From: Helicobacter pylori
GTDB lineage: Bacteria > Campylobacterota > Campylobacteria > Campylobacterales > Helicobacteraceae
Length of the DNA stretch: 64,000 nt
Reading direction: 5' to 3'
NCBI RefSeq assembly: GCF_001653455.1
Contig: NZ_CP011486.1
Span: 1,302,001 to 1,366,000, forward strand
Shown: in pieces, positions 33,683 through 43,497 of the stretch
Numbering within the stretch: the stretch's first letter is position 1
Layout of the letters: every line of letters begins with the position of its first letter
Made by a program: the position numbers and the translations under genes
The notes under the pieces: generated by a model
Database searches by the model: none
What the model was told of the DNA's origin: nothing
What the model saw: the letters and a program-made list of their open reading frames with translations, nothing else

Positions 33683-35724
33683 AACCCGCTATCCACTTTT
33701 TCTACAAATTTTTCTGAAATTTTATCATAGACATTCCCTCCGCAATTGATTTTAAAACACCAACCGCTCAAGCCTTTTTCTACGCTTAAAACCCTCCCGG
33801 TGCCAAAAATCTTATGCTTGATCAAATCCCCCACTTTAATGGGCGTGTTTTTTGGGTGATCTTGTTTGGGGGGTTTATTTTGTTGGAGCAACTTGGCTTC
33901 TTCTAAAAATACAGAGGGCAAACAGGCGATTTTCCTCCCAAAATACGAACGCTCTTTGACATAAGAAAGTTGCAATCCTTCTTTAGCCCTAGTGATCGCC
34001 ACGTAAGCCAAGCGCCTTTCTTCTTCTAGATCGCTTTCTTGATTAAACCCCCTATGCGGGAAAAACCCTTCTTCTAAACCAATCACAAACACATGCTTAA
34101 ATTCCAAGCCCTTACTCATATGCACGCTCATGCAACTCACTTTTTGCGCGTTTTCTGTATTATGGACATTCAGCACGCTTTCATTCAAAAAATCCAGTAA
34201 GGAATGCGTGGGGTTAGTTTTAAAATGCTCTTTCATTAAACTTAAAAGCTCTTTGACAAAGCCCTCCCTTTCTTCGTAATTGTCTTCTTTTTCATAGCTT
34301 TTTAACAGGTTAGTCTCTTCTAAAAAACGCTCGCAAAACTTCTCTACTGAAATTCCAAAAGCCTCCCTCAATCGCTCTATCATGGCCATGAATTTCTTTA
34401 AAGCGTATTCGTTTTTAGGGTTTAGTTTGTCTTTAAATACCCCAAGTTTTAGCGCTTCTTCTAGATTCAAATCCTCCTCATCTAAAAGAGAAAAAATCAA
34501 TTCTTGAGTGATCTTGCCAAGGCCTCTTGGGGGCTTGTTTAAAACGCGCCTAATAAAAAAGCGATCGTCTTTTTTAGCCACTGCATGCATGAACGCCAAA
34601 GCGTCTTTAACCTCCGCTCTTTCATAGAAACTCACCGCCCCAATAAGCCTATAAGGGATATTCAAAGCGTTTAAGCTCTCTTCAATGCTACGGCTAAGCC
34701 CGTTTAAGCGATACAAAATAGCGATATTTTCTAAATTTTCGCCCTTCTTTAAAAGGGCTTTGATTTGATAAGCCACATCTAAGCTCTCTTCTTTTTGCGT
34801 CAAATACTCTTTGCAAACGACGCTTTTATGCGGGCCTTTAAAACTTTGGAGCGTTTTTTTGTGGCGGTGTTGGTTATGGCTGATAAGGGAATTAGCGCAC
34901 GCTAAAATTTCAGCGCTAGAGCGGTAGTTGGTTTCTAATTTCACCACTTTAGCCCCCTTGAAATGCTTGGAAAAATTTAAAATGTTAGAAATATCCGCCC
35001 CCCTAAAACCATAAATGCTCTGATCGTCATCGCCCACCACGCACAAATTATGGTGCGTGAAACTCAATCTCTTTAAAAACTCTAGTTGCAAGGCGTTGGT
35101 GTCTTGATACTCATCTACCATAATGTAATGGTAGCGCTCGCTGATCTCTTTGGCGAGTTTTTCATTGTCTTGCAAAATCTTAAGGCTTAAAAAAAGCAAA
35201 TCGTCAAAATCCACTAAATTGTCTTTTTTGAGAGCGTTTTGATAGAGATCATACGCTTTATAGCATTCGCTATCTTGCGTGTTTAAATCCATCATGCCGT
35301 TTTTGATTTGAGAAATATTGGCTCTAAAACCTGAAATTTTGAGCTGTTTGCACAGCGTTTTCACCTCATCGCTATCTAGTACCGAAAAATCGCACGCCCT
35401 TTTTAAAAGGCTCATGTGTTGTCTTAAAAACAACAAACCAAAACGATGGAAAGTGCAAAGCAAAGGGGGGATAAACGCTTGATTGTTCAATAATTTCAAA
35501 GCCTTTTCTTGCATTTCCTTGCTCGCTTTATTGGTGAAAGTGAGCGTCAAAGTGTTCTCGCTAGGCACACCACAAACCCCAATCAAATACGCTAAACGGC
35601 TCGTTAAAGTCTTAGTCTTACCGCTCCCAGCTCCCGCTAAAATCAACAATGGCCCTTGAATGTGGCATGCAGCGATTTTTTGCACTTCGTTCAAATGGTC
35701 TAAAACACTTTTTGCAAAATCCAT
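33679..35724 (-). CDS. uvrD: UvrD/PcrA-family DNA helicase
   Basis: Superfamily 1A 3'-5' helicase, 681 residues. Motif Q (LDHLNEVQKIA), Walker A LAGAGSGKTKTL (about 29-40), motif II DEYQDTN, motif III DQSIYGFRGAD, motif IV ETNYRSS and motif VI VAITRAK. The C-terminal Tudor-like tail (GDLIKHKIFGTGRVLSVEKG) is seen in PcrA/UvrD. Acts in repair and restrains recombination. Its ATG overlaps the TPR-gene stop. Confidence 0.95.
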   Translation of the reverse strand: MDFAKSVLDHLNEVQKIAACHIQGPLLILAGAGSGKTKTLTSRLAYLIGVCGVPSENTLTLTFTNKASKEMQEKALKLLNNQAFIPPLLCTFHRFGLLFLRQHMSLLKRACDFSVLDSDEVKTLCKQLKISGFRANISQIKNGMMDLNTQDSECYKAYDLYQNALKKDNLVDFDDLLFLSLKILQDNEKLAKEISERYHYIMVDEYQDTNALQLEFLKRLSFTHHNLCVVGDDDQSIYGFRGADISNILNFSKHFKGAKVVKLETNYRSSAEILACANSLISHNQHRHKKTLQSFKGPHKSVVCKEYLTQKEESLDVAYQIKALLKKGENLENIAILYRLNGLSRSIEESLNALNIPYRLIGAVSFYERAEVKDALAFMHAVAKKDDRFFIRRVLNKPPRGLGKITQELIFSLLDEEDLNLEEALKLGVFKDKLNPKNEYALKKFMAMIERLREAFGISVEKFCERFLEETNLLKSYEKEDNYEEREGFVKELLSLMKEHFKTNPTHSLLDFLNESVLNVHNTENAQKVSCMSVHMSKGLEFKHVFVIGLEEGFFPHRGFNQESDLEEERRLAYVAITRAKEGLQLSYVKERSYFGRKIACLPSVFLEEAKLLQQNKPPKQDHPKNTPIKVGDLIKHKIFGTGRVLSVEKGLSGWCFKINCGGNVYDKISEKFVEKVDSGF

Positions 35725-38273
35725 TATTCTAAAAACTCGCTCTTTTGTTCTTGGTTCAAACGCTCTTTTAAAAGGTTGGTATCAATTTCAAAATCAAAAT
35801 AAGGCGAAAAAAAATCAGAGGTTTTAATGGCTAGAAAATGGTTTAACGCTGATTTCAGATCCCCTTTTCTTTGATACAACAACCCTAAAGCGTAACGGAT
35901 ATTTTCATTATTGGGCTCATCTAACTTCCCAAGCTCTAGCCATAAAGCCGCGCTATCGTAATTCTTTTGCGCGATATAAGTTAAACTAGCCAAGATTTTT
36001 AAACGTGCTTCATTATCCTTAAGCCCATCAATGAGATTTTGATACAACGCGCTCGCTTTTTCATACTTGCCTTGAAACAAACTCACTAGTGCTAAATTGT
36101 CCAGCCAATCGTTAGGGGCTTCGCCCTCTTCTAAACTGGCGATTTTTTGCTCCAGTAATTTTTCTTGATGATCTAAATCATTGACCATAAACCCCATGTA
36201 AGCGTAGAAATTACGCCCCAAAATAGGCCCTAACATGGTTTGATCCCAGCTGATTTTATGCGAATCTAAAAGGGTGTAAATACTCAAGGTGTGCCGAATG
36301 CTCGCATCGTAATACGAGACGATTTCATAAAAAATATTAGAGATGAGATCTTTAGGGAGCATTTTTTTTAAATTCCCAAAAGATTGGACCATCAATTTTT
36401 TATCCTTGCTCTCTTTAGCAAAAACCGCTTCTAGAGCGTAATAAAAAGGGAGTTTTTTAGGGGCGTTTTTAAGCCAGTCCATATCCCAATTCGTGCGGTA
36501 ATTCAAATAAGCGATGAGTGAAGATAGTAAAGCTTTTTGCGTGGGGCTAGAAAAATCCTGGCTATAAAAACTCTCAGTGATTTCTCTTAAAAACTCCGTG
36601 GTGTCTTCGTGGGTGAAATGCGAGGCCAAAATGGCAAAAATCGCGCTCAAATAATCCGCAGAATTCAAATGAAAAGCCCTTAAAAAATGGAAATAGGCCT
36701 TATGATAATCCTCTAATTGCGCATAAATCAAGCCCGCATTATAATGAAGCAGCGCGTTATTGGGGCTATTTTTTAAAGATAAATTGAAAAAAGAAAGGGC
36801 TTTTTTTAAGCGTTTCTTTTCTAATTCTTTCAACCCTTTGAGCGCGTTTTTATCCGCTATCGCCATCAAACGCCCCCTTTTAAAAGCAAGGCTAGCCCCT
36901 TCTAAATCCTTTTGCGTGTCAGAATCCAAAAGAAACAGCCCCTCTTCAATCACGCCTAAGGTTTCTTTAGAGTCCAAAACCTTAAAAGGGGCGTAATAAA
37001 ATAACAAACGATAGATAAAATCCCTTTTGCCTTCAAAATATTGCGTGTTCCAAAAACGCTCTTTGGCTTTTTCTTTGTCTAAAAAAATAGGGTTGATGGT
37101 AGGCTTGATGGGGTAAAAAGAGTTGGCTAATTCGCTATCTTCTTTGGTGTGGCTGGCTAGTTTTAAGGCTTCGCTCGCTTTAAGAATATCGCCCATTTTC
37201 AAACCCACTAACTCCAAAGCCATTAAAGCGTTTAAATCTTTAGGGTAGTTGTGCAAATAATGCTGCAAATGCTCCAAAGCCTGCTTGTAATTGCCCAAAC
37301 GAGCCTGCAAAAGCCCTAAAGAAAGCTCATCTTGAATGTCTGCGCTTTTTTGCAATTGTTTATAAGCGTTAGCTTCATCCTTAAACATCAAAAACAATTT
37401 AGACGCTAAGCGCGCGTTAGGCTTTAAAAAAGCGTTGGAATTAGGGTGCATTAAGGGCGAGAGTGCTTCAAAATACTCTTCAGCGTAATAGGATTTGAGT
37501 GCGTAAGCGTAGGAATAAAAGGACTTTTTGTAATCTTTATACAAAGTGTCTCTGGCAATCTTTAAATAATGATAATACAAATCCGCATCTTGCAAATAAT
37601 ACGCGCTCACTAACGCATCAATCGCGCTCACGCTCGCGTTTTCTTTAGAAGCGATACTGGAATCAAACAAATCCAACGCCCCGTTAAAATCCTTTTCTTT
37701 AAACTTGATCACCCCTAGATTGTGGCTTGCAATCCCTTGCGAAAAAGAAGCGATTTTATCAAACAAATGCAAGGCTTCATCTTTTTGCCCTTGCTCATAC
37801 AAAATACTCGCTTTTTGTATCATCGCATCCACTTGATTTTCATCGCTTCTTTTAAGGGAGTCTTTACCGATTAAATCAGGCAAATCCAAATTCTCTATTT
37901 GCCCCTCGGCTTCTGCATTGTTAGCGTTATTGGTGTTATTGGGCGTTTCATTAACGGCGTTAGGGGTAGTGGCTTGCAAGGAAGTGGGTTGGGTTTCTTT
38001 TTTATGCCCTAGCAACAAGCTCAAAATTACAATGAGCGCAAGGAGTAACACTAAAACCCCAAGCGCGATATAAAGCCTTTTTTTATGGTGCAAAAGTTGT
38101 TTGAAAAACCCTTTAGAGCCTTTGATTTTGTTAAGGGTTTGTTCTAAAGCCTGCTTCAAAGAGGGGATTTTAGAATGAATGCCCTTTAGGGGGGTTTCTT
38201 TTTCAGTCTTGTTTTCACTCCCTTTTTGCTCTGATTCTTCTAATTTTTGAGGGTTTTGCTCTTCATTCAGCAC
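35724..38273 (-). CDS. Membrane-anchored TPR-repeat protein (HP1479-like)
   Basis: 849 residues. A charged N-terminus, one transmembrane helix (LYIALGVLVLLLALIVILSL, about residues 70-89), a low-complexity N-rich linker and then many helical repeats including clear tetratricopeptide units (NALLHYNAGLIYAQLEDYHKAYFHFLRA; NIRYALGLLYQRKGDLKSALNHFLAIK). Orientation suggests a large periplasmic scaffold. The start is GTG. It lies between serS and the helicase gene, overlapping the latter by one base. Function unknown. Confidence 0.75.
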   Translation of the reverse strand: MLNEEQNPQKLEESEQKGSENKTEKETPLKGIHSKIPSLKQALEQTLNKIKGSKGFFKQLLHHKKRLYIALGVLVLLLALIVILSLLLGHKKETQPTSLQATTPNAVNETPNNTNNANNAEAEGQIENLDLPDLIGKDSLKRSDENQVDAMIQKASILYEQGQKDEALHLFDKIASFSQGIASHNLGVIKFKEKDFNGALDLFDSSIASKENASVSAIDALVSAYYLQDADLYYHYLKIARDTLYKDYKKSFYSYAYALKSYYAEEYFEALSPLMHPNSNAFLKPNARLASKLFLMFKDEANAYKQLQKSADIQDELSLGLLQARLGNYKQALEHLQHYLHNYPKDLNALMALELVGLKMGDILKASEALKLASHTKEDSELANSFYPIKPTINPIFLDKEKAKERFWNTQYFEGKRDFIYRLLFYYAPFKVLDSKETLGVIEEGLFLLDSDTQKDLEGASLAFKRGRLMAIADKNALKGLKELEKKRLKKALSFFNLSLKNSPNNALLHYNAGLIYAQLEDYHKAYFHFLRAFHLNSADYLSAIFAILASHFTHEDTTEFLREITESFYSQDFSSPTQKALLSSLIAYLNYRTNWDMDWLKNAPKKLPFYYALEAVFAKESKDKKLMVQSFGNLKKMLPKDLISNIFYEIVSYYDASIRHTLSIYTLLDSHKISWDQTMLGPILGRNFYAYMGFMVNDLDHQEKLLEQKIASLEEGEAPNDWLDNLALVSLFQGKYEKASALYQNLIDGLKDNEARLKILASLTYIAQKNYDSAALWLELGKLDEPNNENIRYALGLLYQRKGDLKSALNHFLAIKTSDFFSPYFDFEIDTNLLKERLNQEQKSEFLE

Positions 38274-38282
38274 AAACTAGCC

Positions 38283-39530
38283 TTAAAGGTATTTTTCTAA
38301 CGCCTTAGGAATATGAATGCTCCCATCCGCTTGCTGGTGGTTTTCCATTAAAGCGACCATCGTCCTGCCTACCGCTAAAGAAGAGCCATTCAGGGTGTGT
38401 GCTAATTGGTTTTTTTGATTTTCCTTGAAGCGGATTTTGGCGCGCCTGGCTTGAAAATCCCTCGTGTTAGACACGGAGCTGATTTCTCTGTAACAATTTT
38501 GCCCGGGCAACCACACTTCAATATCTATCGTATTACTCGCGCTAAAGCCCAAATCCCCACTGCATAATTGCACGAACCGGTGAGGCAATTCCAACGCCTT
38601 TAAAATCGCGCTCGCGCTCTCTAGCATATATTCTTGCATGGCATCGCTTTCTTTAGGGTGCGTGATAGCCACTAATTCCACCTTATCAAATTGGTGCTGT
38701 CTTATCATTCCTCTTGTGTCCTTGCCCGCACTCCCTGCTTCGCTCCTGAAACAAGGCGTGTGCGCGGTCATTTTAATGGGGAGTTTTTCAACGCTAATGA
38801 TCGTGTCGTTGTATAGATTGGTGAGCGTTACTTCAGAAGTGGGGATCAAATACAAGTTTTCATTTTCTATTTTAAAAACGTCTTCTTTGAATTTGGGTAA
38901 TTGCCCGGTCCCAAAAAGCATTTTTTCATTCACTAAAGCCGGCGTGTAGACGATTTCAAAGCCGTTTTTTTCATTAAAATCCAGCATTAAATGAATGAGC
39001 GCGCGATAAACTTTAGCCCCAAAACCCTTAATGACTGAAAAACGGCTTTTAGCGAGTTTCACGCCACTTTCAAAATCAATCCAGCCATTTTTTTGAGCGA
39101 GTTCAAAATGCTCTTTAGGCGTGAAAGTGAAAACTCTTGGGGTTAAGATTTTTTTAATTTCTACATTATCTTCTTCGCTTGCACCTAAAGGGGTTTTTTC
39201 ATCCACTAGATTAGGGATTATGGAAAGCTTTAAATCCATTTCTTGCTCCAACTCGCTCACGCTTTTGGAAAGCTCATTCAGTTTGATTTTATTGTTTTCT
39301 AGCTCTTTTTTGAGATCGCTTGCACCCACTTTTTGAGCCATTTTGATACCAAATTCTTTAGAGACCTTGTTTTGGAAGGCTTGCAAGCTTTCTAATTCAA
39401 TGAGTTGTTTTTTATAATGCGTGATGATCTCGCGCAAACGCTCCAACCCATCATCCATCGCGCTGTTACGCTTTTTTAAAGAATGAGCCACCTTATCAAA
39501 ATCTTGCAATAAAAGTTTTTTATCAATCAT
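38283..39530 (-). CDS. serS: Seryl-tRNA synthetase
   Basis: Class II synthetase of 415 residues. N-terminal coiled-coil arm ([20 protein letters not shown] to EQEMDLKL), motif 2 [24 protein letters not shown] split over the usual region, and motif 3 [17 protein letters not shown]. Starts 8 bp inside the end of the upstream nitrilase-fold gene. Confidence 0.98.
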   Translation of the reverse strand: MIDKKLLLQDFDKVAHSLKKRNSAMDDGLERLREIITHYKKQLIELESLQAFQNKVSKEFGIKMAQKVGASDLKKELENNKIKLNELSKSVSELEQEMDLKLSIIPNLVDEKTPLGASEEDNVEIKKILTPRVFTFTPKEHFELAQKNGWIDFESGVKLAKSRFSVIKGFGAKVYRALIHLMLDFNEKNGFEIVYTPALVNEKMLFGTGQLPKFKEDVFKIENENLYLIPTSEVTLTNLYNDTIISVEKLPIKMTAHTPCFRSEAGSAGKDTRGMIRQHQFDKVELVAITHPKESDAMQEYMLESASAILKALELPHRFVQLCSGDLGFSASNTIDIEVWLPGQNCYREISSVSNTRDFQARRAKIRFKENQKNQLAHTLNGSSLAVGRTMVALMENHQQADGSIHIPKALEKYL

Positions 39531-40323
39531 TCAACCCTCTCGTTCTAAAATGCCACAATTTAACCCATTCATCTATATCGTTTTTATCAATTTGGACGCT
39601 CAAAGCCCCCATTTTACCCTCCAAAGAATTTTCAATAACGCCATTAGGCAAGGCCGCAAAACTATCCCCATAGAATTTCCACAAAAATTCGTTTTTTTGA
39701 TCTTCTTCTACAATGATTTGGCGATACGCTCCGATCCTATTGGCCCTTACCACCACACAAGAAGCGCAAAAAGCGCGCATCTGGCACAAAAGCCGCCACC
39801 TTTCATTGGATTCAAACGACGCCACGCTGCTCAAAAGCACCACATCCACGCCCTGATTTTTAGCCTGAACCCATATTTCATCAAAATGCACTTCAAAGCC
39901 AAACAAAGGGGCGAATTTCAAGCCGTCTCTTTCAAAGACTAGCAATTCTTTAAAACCGCTTTTTTCATTGTCAAAAAAGCTCTCTTCATCCCAGTGAGGA
40001 TAGGGGATCAGGCGTTGTTGCGTGTAATATTGAATGTTTTCTTTAGAAATGAGGGCGATTTTTTTATAGATTTTAGAATTTTCTTCTAAAAGCACCGGGG
40101 CTGAAATGATTAAGTCTAACTCTTGGCATTTTTGAGAAAGGAAGTCAATCGCTCGTTTGGATTGATCGCTGATTGCATTCACATCCAATTCCATGTTATG
40201 GTGGAAAAAGGGGTTGATCACATATTCAGGCAACACGACCACGCTTTGCTTGGGTATGGAGTTAAATAAGGATTGCATGAGGGTTTCTTTAAAAGACTCT
40301 AGCTGTAAGGCAAACACTTGCAT
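39523..40323 (-). CDS. Carbon-nitrogen hydrolase-fold protein with degenerate active site
   Basis: 266 residues that follow the nitrilase-fold layout: start ([19 protein letters not shown]), the Glu motif VVLPEYV (E33), the segment normally bearing the catalytic lysine ([16 protein letters not shown]102 at the expected position) and the segment normally bearing the nucleophile cysteine ([11 protein letters not shown], no Cys near 145-148). Two of three catalytic residues therefore appear replaced, so it may be a non-catalytic or altered relative. Corresponds to HP1481. Between xseB and serS, overlapping serS by 8 bp. Confidence 0.7.
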   Translation of the reverse strand: MQVFALQLESFKETLMQSLFNSIPKQSVVVLPEYVINPFFHHNMELDVNAISDQSKRAIDFLSQKCQELDLIISAPVLLEENSKIYKKIALISKENIQYYTQQRLIPYPHWDEESFFDNEKSGFKELLVFERDGLKFAPLFGFEVHFDEIWVQAKNQGVDVVLLSSVASFESNERWRLLCQMRAFCASCVVVRANRIGAYRQIIVEEDQKNEFLWKFYGDSFAALPNGVIENSLEGKMGALSVQIDKNDIDEWVKLWHFRTRGLND

Positions 40324-40326
40324 GCT

Positions 40327-40587
40327 TTAAGCCTTTTTATCTGGCGTTTGGAGTTTTTCATACTCTAAATAAGCGTTTTCTAAAAGTTTTTGCGCCAAAA
40401 ACAATTCTTGCATGGCCGTTTTATACAAATCCATCCCGTCTTTTAAAGACAAACTAGGATCATTCAAGCGCTCTATGGCTTGCTCTAAAGAATGAACATG
40501 CTCTTCAAAACTTTTTTTAGGAGCGTTTTTAGCACTTTTAGTATTTTTTGGGGGGGCTTTTTCAGCTTCAAATAAATCGTCTTGCAT
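40327..40587 (-). CDS. xseB: Exodeoxyribonuclease VII small subunit
   Basis: 86 residues with the XseB helical hairpin: SFEEHVHSLEQAIERLNDPSLSLKDGMDLYKTAMQEL, where a helix and the LxxGxxLY-like turn are conserved. The first 25 residues are lysine-rich and low complexity. The partner XseA is not encoded in the window. 3 bp before the nitrilase-fold gene. Confidence 0.9.
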   Translation of the reverse strand: MQDDLFEAEKAPPKNTKSAKNAPKKSFEEHVHSLEQAIERLNDPSLSLKDGMDLYKTAMQELFLAQKLLENAYLEYEKLQTPDKKA

Positions 40588-40599
40588 GGGGGCATTCCT

Positions 40600-41340
40600 T
40601 TAGCTTTTTTTCACAAGCATGGTCGTTGAAATTTGAGCGATAGAATCTTCGGTCCTTAAAATCTCAAACCCTGCGTTTTTTAATTCGCTTTTCAAACCCT
40701 CTAAACTCAAAAACCCTTCAATGGATTGCGGCAAATAAGAATAAGCACCATAATTTTTACTGATAGCCCCTCCCACTAAAGGCAAAACCTTATTCGTGTA
40801 AAACCCTGAAATTTTATCCAACCATGTGGGGTTGTCTTTTTTTAAAAATTCCAAAATCACTAAAACGCCCCTAGGCTTTAACACCCTAAAAAACTCTTTT
40901 AAAGCCTCTTGTCTTTCCACGATATTACGCAAGCCATACGCAATGGAGAGGATATCCACGCTGTTACTCCCAACGCCTTTCAAATCTTTGGCTTGAGCCT
41001 GGATAAAAGAAATTTTGTTTTCAAGCTCTTCGCATTTTTTGATAGCTAATTCTAGCATGTTGTTTGATGGGTCAATCCCCAAACATTCCTTAAACTCTAT
41101 ATTGCAATAAAGGGCGCTTTTTTGCCAAGCTATAAGCATATCCCCTGTACCGCATGCCACATCCACAAGCCTTAAAGCTTTTTTATTTTCTAAAAACAAA
41201 AACGCATGCTCGCAAGCCCTTTGGCGCCATTTAACATCTAAGCCAAAACTCATCAAGCGATTCGCCTGATCGTAAGAGCTGGCTATATCATCAAACATGT
41301 TGATGATTTTTTCTTGCTTGAGGTGCTTTTCTTTTTTCAT
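40600..41340 (-). CDS. ubiE: Menaquinone/ubiquinone C-methyltransferase
   Basis: SAM-dependent methyltransferase, 246 residues. FDDIASSYDQANRLMSFGLD is the UbiE/MenG N-terminal signature; motif I VDVACGTGDML and the later AYGLRNIVERQEALKEFFRVLKPRG are also typical. Helicobacter has menaquinone, so the enzyme most likely does the last demethylmenaquinone methylation (MenG role). Confidence 0.95.
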   Translation of the reverse strand: MKKEKHLKQEKIINMFDDIASSYDQANRLMSFGLDVKWRQRACEHAFLFLENKKALRLVDVACGTGDMLIAWQKSALYCNIEFKECLGIDPSNNMLELAIKKCEELENKISFIQAQAKDLKGVGSNSVDILSIAYGLRNIVERQEALKEFFRVLKPRGVLVILEFLKKDNPTWLDKISGFYTNKVLPLVGGAISKNYGAYSYLPQSIEGFLSLEGLKSELKNAGFEILRTEDSIAQISTTMLVKKS

Positions 41341-41349
41341 AACTGGTCT

Positions 41350-41796
41350 TTAAAAAGGCTTGACAACCACTAAAATCACAATGAGTATCATTAAAATCGT
41401 GGGGATTTCATTAAACACACGATAAAACCTTGCGTTTCTTCTTGTAGGGTCTTTTTCCAACTCGCGCATGCATTTTTTGCAATAAAAATGATAGGCTAAA
41501 AGCAAGATCACTAAGGATAATTTCGCATGCAACCACCCCCCACTTTTAAACATCTCAGGGGCGATTAATAGCATTAAAATCCCTGTAATGAGCGTAAAAC
41601 CCATTGCCGGTGAAGCGATAAACGAATAGAGCTTTTTTTCTTGGATTCTCACCACTTCCACAAATTCTTTTTTATAGGCGTTTTCTACATGATAGACAAA
41701 AAGGCGCGGCAAATAAAACAACGCTGCCATCCACGAAATAACCGCTATCACATGAAAAGCCTTGATCCACATAAAATACCCGCTCAAAAATTCCAC
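41350..41796 (-). CDS. hemJ: Protoporphyrinogen IX oxidase HemJ
   Basis: 148-residue membrane protein with four hydrophobic segments. The N-terminal MWIKAFHVIAVISWMAALFYLPRLFVYH carries the conserved His and Arg of HemJ, and a KxxLS/VIL segment (LHAKLSLVILLLAYHFY) follows. It performs the penultimate oxidation of haem synthesis in bacteria lacking HemG/HemY. In a run of co-oriented genes with 9-11 bp gaps. Confidence 0.88.
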   Translation of the reverse strand: MEFLSGYFMWIKAFHVIAVISWMAALFYLPRLFVYHVENAYKKEFVEVVRIQEKKLYSFIASPAMGFTLITGILMLLIAPEMFKSGGWLHAKLSLVILLLAYHFYCKKCMRELEKDPTRRNARFYRVFNEIPTILMILIVILVVVKPF

Positions 41797-41807
41797 TGAT
41801 ATTCTCC

Positions 41808-42380
41808 TTAATAAGCCTTAATTTGTTTTAAAAACGCTTGCAAATTTTCCCTTGTGCCGGTGATTTCCACTTCCACGCTTTGGTTTGAAAAATTCTTTTT
41901 GTTTAATTGTAAGCTAAATTTCTTAATTTCACGCTGAAGATGGTCTAATTCTTTGTAAGAATAATGAGCGCTCCAGCTCTCTAACTCCACAAAATCCTTA
42001 AAAGCACCCTCTTTTTGAGCGTTTTCTACGCACAATAGCACACTAGTGGCATAAGCTTTCATCAAGCCCCCCACCCCTAAAAGCGTGCCTCCAAAATAGC
42101 GCACGCTCACTAAGCCTATATTGATCAAATCCTCTCGCCTCAAAACGCTAAGCACAGGCATGCCTGAACTCCCCTTAGGCTCGCCATCATCGCTAAAACC
42201 TTCCGTGATTTTTCCCTCTAAAGAATAGCGGAACGCCGTTACAAAATGCGCGGCCTTAAAATGCTCTTTTTTCAACGCTAAAAGGGTTTTTTCAAAATCA
42301 TTAAAAGGCATGAGATACCCTAAAAAACGAGACGCTTTAGTCTGGTGCTTGGAAGTGATCAAACTCTTAAGCGTTTTCAC
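41808..42380 (-). CDS. YigZ/IMPACT-family protein
   Basis: 190 residues. The UPF0029/IMPACT N-terminal domain is recognised by KASRFLGYLMPF, HFVTAFRYS, GFSDDGEPKGSSGMPVLSVL and VSVRYFGGTLLGVGGLMKAYA. A smaller ferredoxin-like C-terminal domain follows (ELDHLQREIKKFSLQL). Precise function in bacteria is uncertain; relatives bind nucleic acid or ribosomes. Overlaps the export permease gene by 14 bp. Confidence 0.88.
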   Translation of the reverse strand: MKTLKSLITSKHQTKASRFLGYLMPFNDFEKTLLALKKEHFKAAHFVTAFRYSLEGKITEGFSDDGEPKGSSGMPVLSVLRREDLINIGLVSVRYFGGTLLGVGGLMKAYATSVLLCVENAQKEGAFKDFVELESWSAHYSYKELDHLQREIKKFSLQLNKKNFSNQSVEVEITGTRENLQAFLKQIKAY

Positions 42381-43497
42381 AAGCTTTCTTTAAAGAGCTG
42401 AATTTGAACACGCTCCCTATAAAACTCACGATAAAAATCACCATAAGCGCGTAAAAATGGACAGACACATCTATAAATTCGGCATGCATTTGATTCAAGC
42501 GCCCTAACAAACTAATCCCATGGTAGGCTGGCACGATTTGAACGAAAGCTTGCAAATAAGAGGGCAAGGATTCAAAAGGCCACACAAAACCCATCATAAA
42601 GATCAAGGGCAAAGAAGAGATCAAAACGATTTGCGTGGTGTGGGCTTCATTTTTAATCCATGCGCCTAAAAACGATCCTAAACTCAAAGTTGCAAGCATG
42701 AAAACCACGCTATTGAAAAACACCGCCAACGCGCTCGCATGCCGTTCGATCCCATGGAGAGAAAACAGCACCCCAAAATACCATAAAATAAAAACGCTAA
42801 ACGCTCCCGCAAAAATGAAGAGCCTTGCACACAGCCTCAAAGCGATTTGCTTTTTGTCTAAAGAGATTAATTCCAAACGCCTGGAGCTAGCAAACATGCT
42901 GCTTGCAATGAGCATCACCTGGTGCAAAATGAAAATAAACACGCTAGAGAGGGCGTAATTCAAATACCCTTCACTAGGGTTATACAAGGCAATGGGCTTG
43001 ATCTTAATCCCGTCTGTCCCTAATTCGGCTTCTTCTATTTGGGCGTTGCGTTTAAACCTGATTTCATCGTTTAAAGCGTTAACGCTCTCCACGATCGCGC
43101 TGGCTAATGCGCCATAAATCAAAAAATAATTGGAATTCGCATAAAAATCGATTGTTACAGGCACTTGTTTGTGGATATTGGCTTCAAAATGCGAAGGGAT
43201 GTGCAAGATCCCATAAATTTTTTCTTCTTTCAAAAGCTTTTTGGCTTCTAGCATAGAGGGACTAAAAAAAGCGATCTCTAATTCGTTGGAGCTTTGCGCC
43301 ATGAAAGCTAATTGCCTGGAAAGAAAGGAATTGTCTTCATCCACAAGGGCGATTTTCTGCTGCGTGACAACATCTTTTAAATAAGGCAAAGGGTATAACA
43401 AGCCATAAATTAAAGGAGCGCCTATAAGGATCAATAAAACGCCCTTATGAGAAAAAATAGCCTTTAATTCCATTAAAAGGATTTTAAAAAAATTCAT
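42367..43497 (-). CDS. ABC-2-type export permease
   Basis: 376 residues: an N-terminal transmembrane helix (FSHKGVLLILIGAPLIYGLLYPL), a ~150-residue periplasmic domain, then five C-terminal membrane segments, the YbhS/YbhR-type ABC-2 permease layout. Followed and preceded by the partner permease, an HlyD-type adaptor and a TolC-type channel, so it should export a compound across both membranes. No ATPase is encoded in the operon. Confidence 0.87.
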   Translation of the reverse strand: MNFFKILLMELKAIFSHKGVLLILIGAPLIYGLLYPLPYLKDVVTQQKIALVDEDNSFLSRQLAFMAQSSNELEIAFFSPSMLEAKKLLKEEKIYGILHIPSHFEANIHKQVPVTIDFYANSNYFLIYGALASAIVESVNALNDEIRFKRNAQIEEAELGTDGIKIKPIALYNPSEGYLNYALSSVFIFILHQVMLIASSMFASSRRLELISLDKKQIALRLCARLFIFAGAFSVFILWYFGVLFSLHGIERHASALAVFFNSVVFMLATLSLGSFLGAWIKNEAHTTQIVLISSLPLIFMMGFVWPFESLPSYLQAFVQIVPAYHGISLLGRLNQMHAEFIDVSVHFYALMVIFIVSFIGSVFKFSSLKKACENA

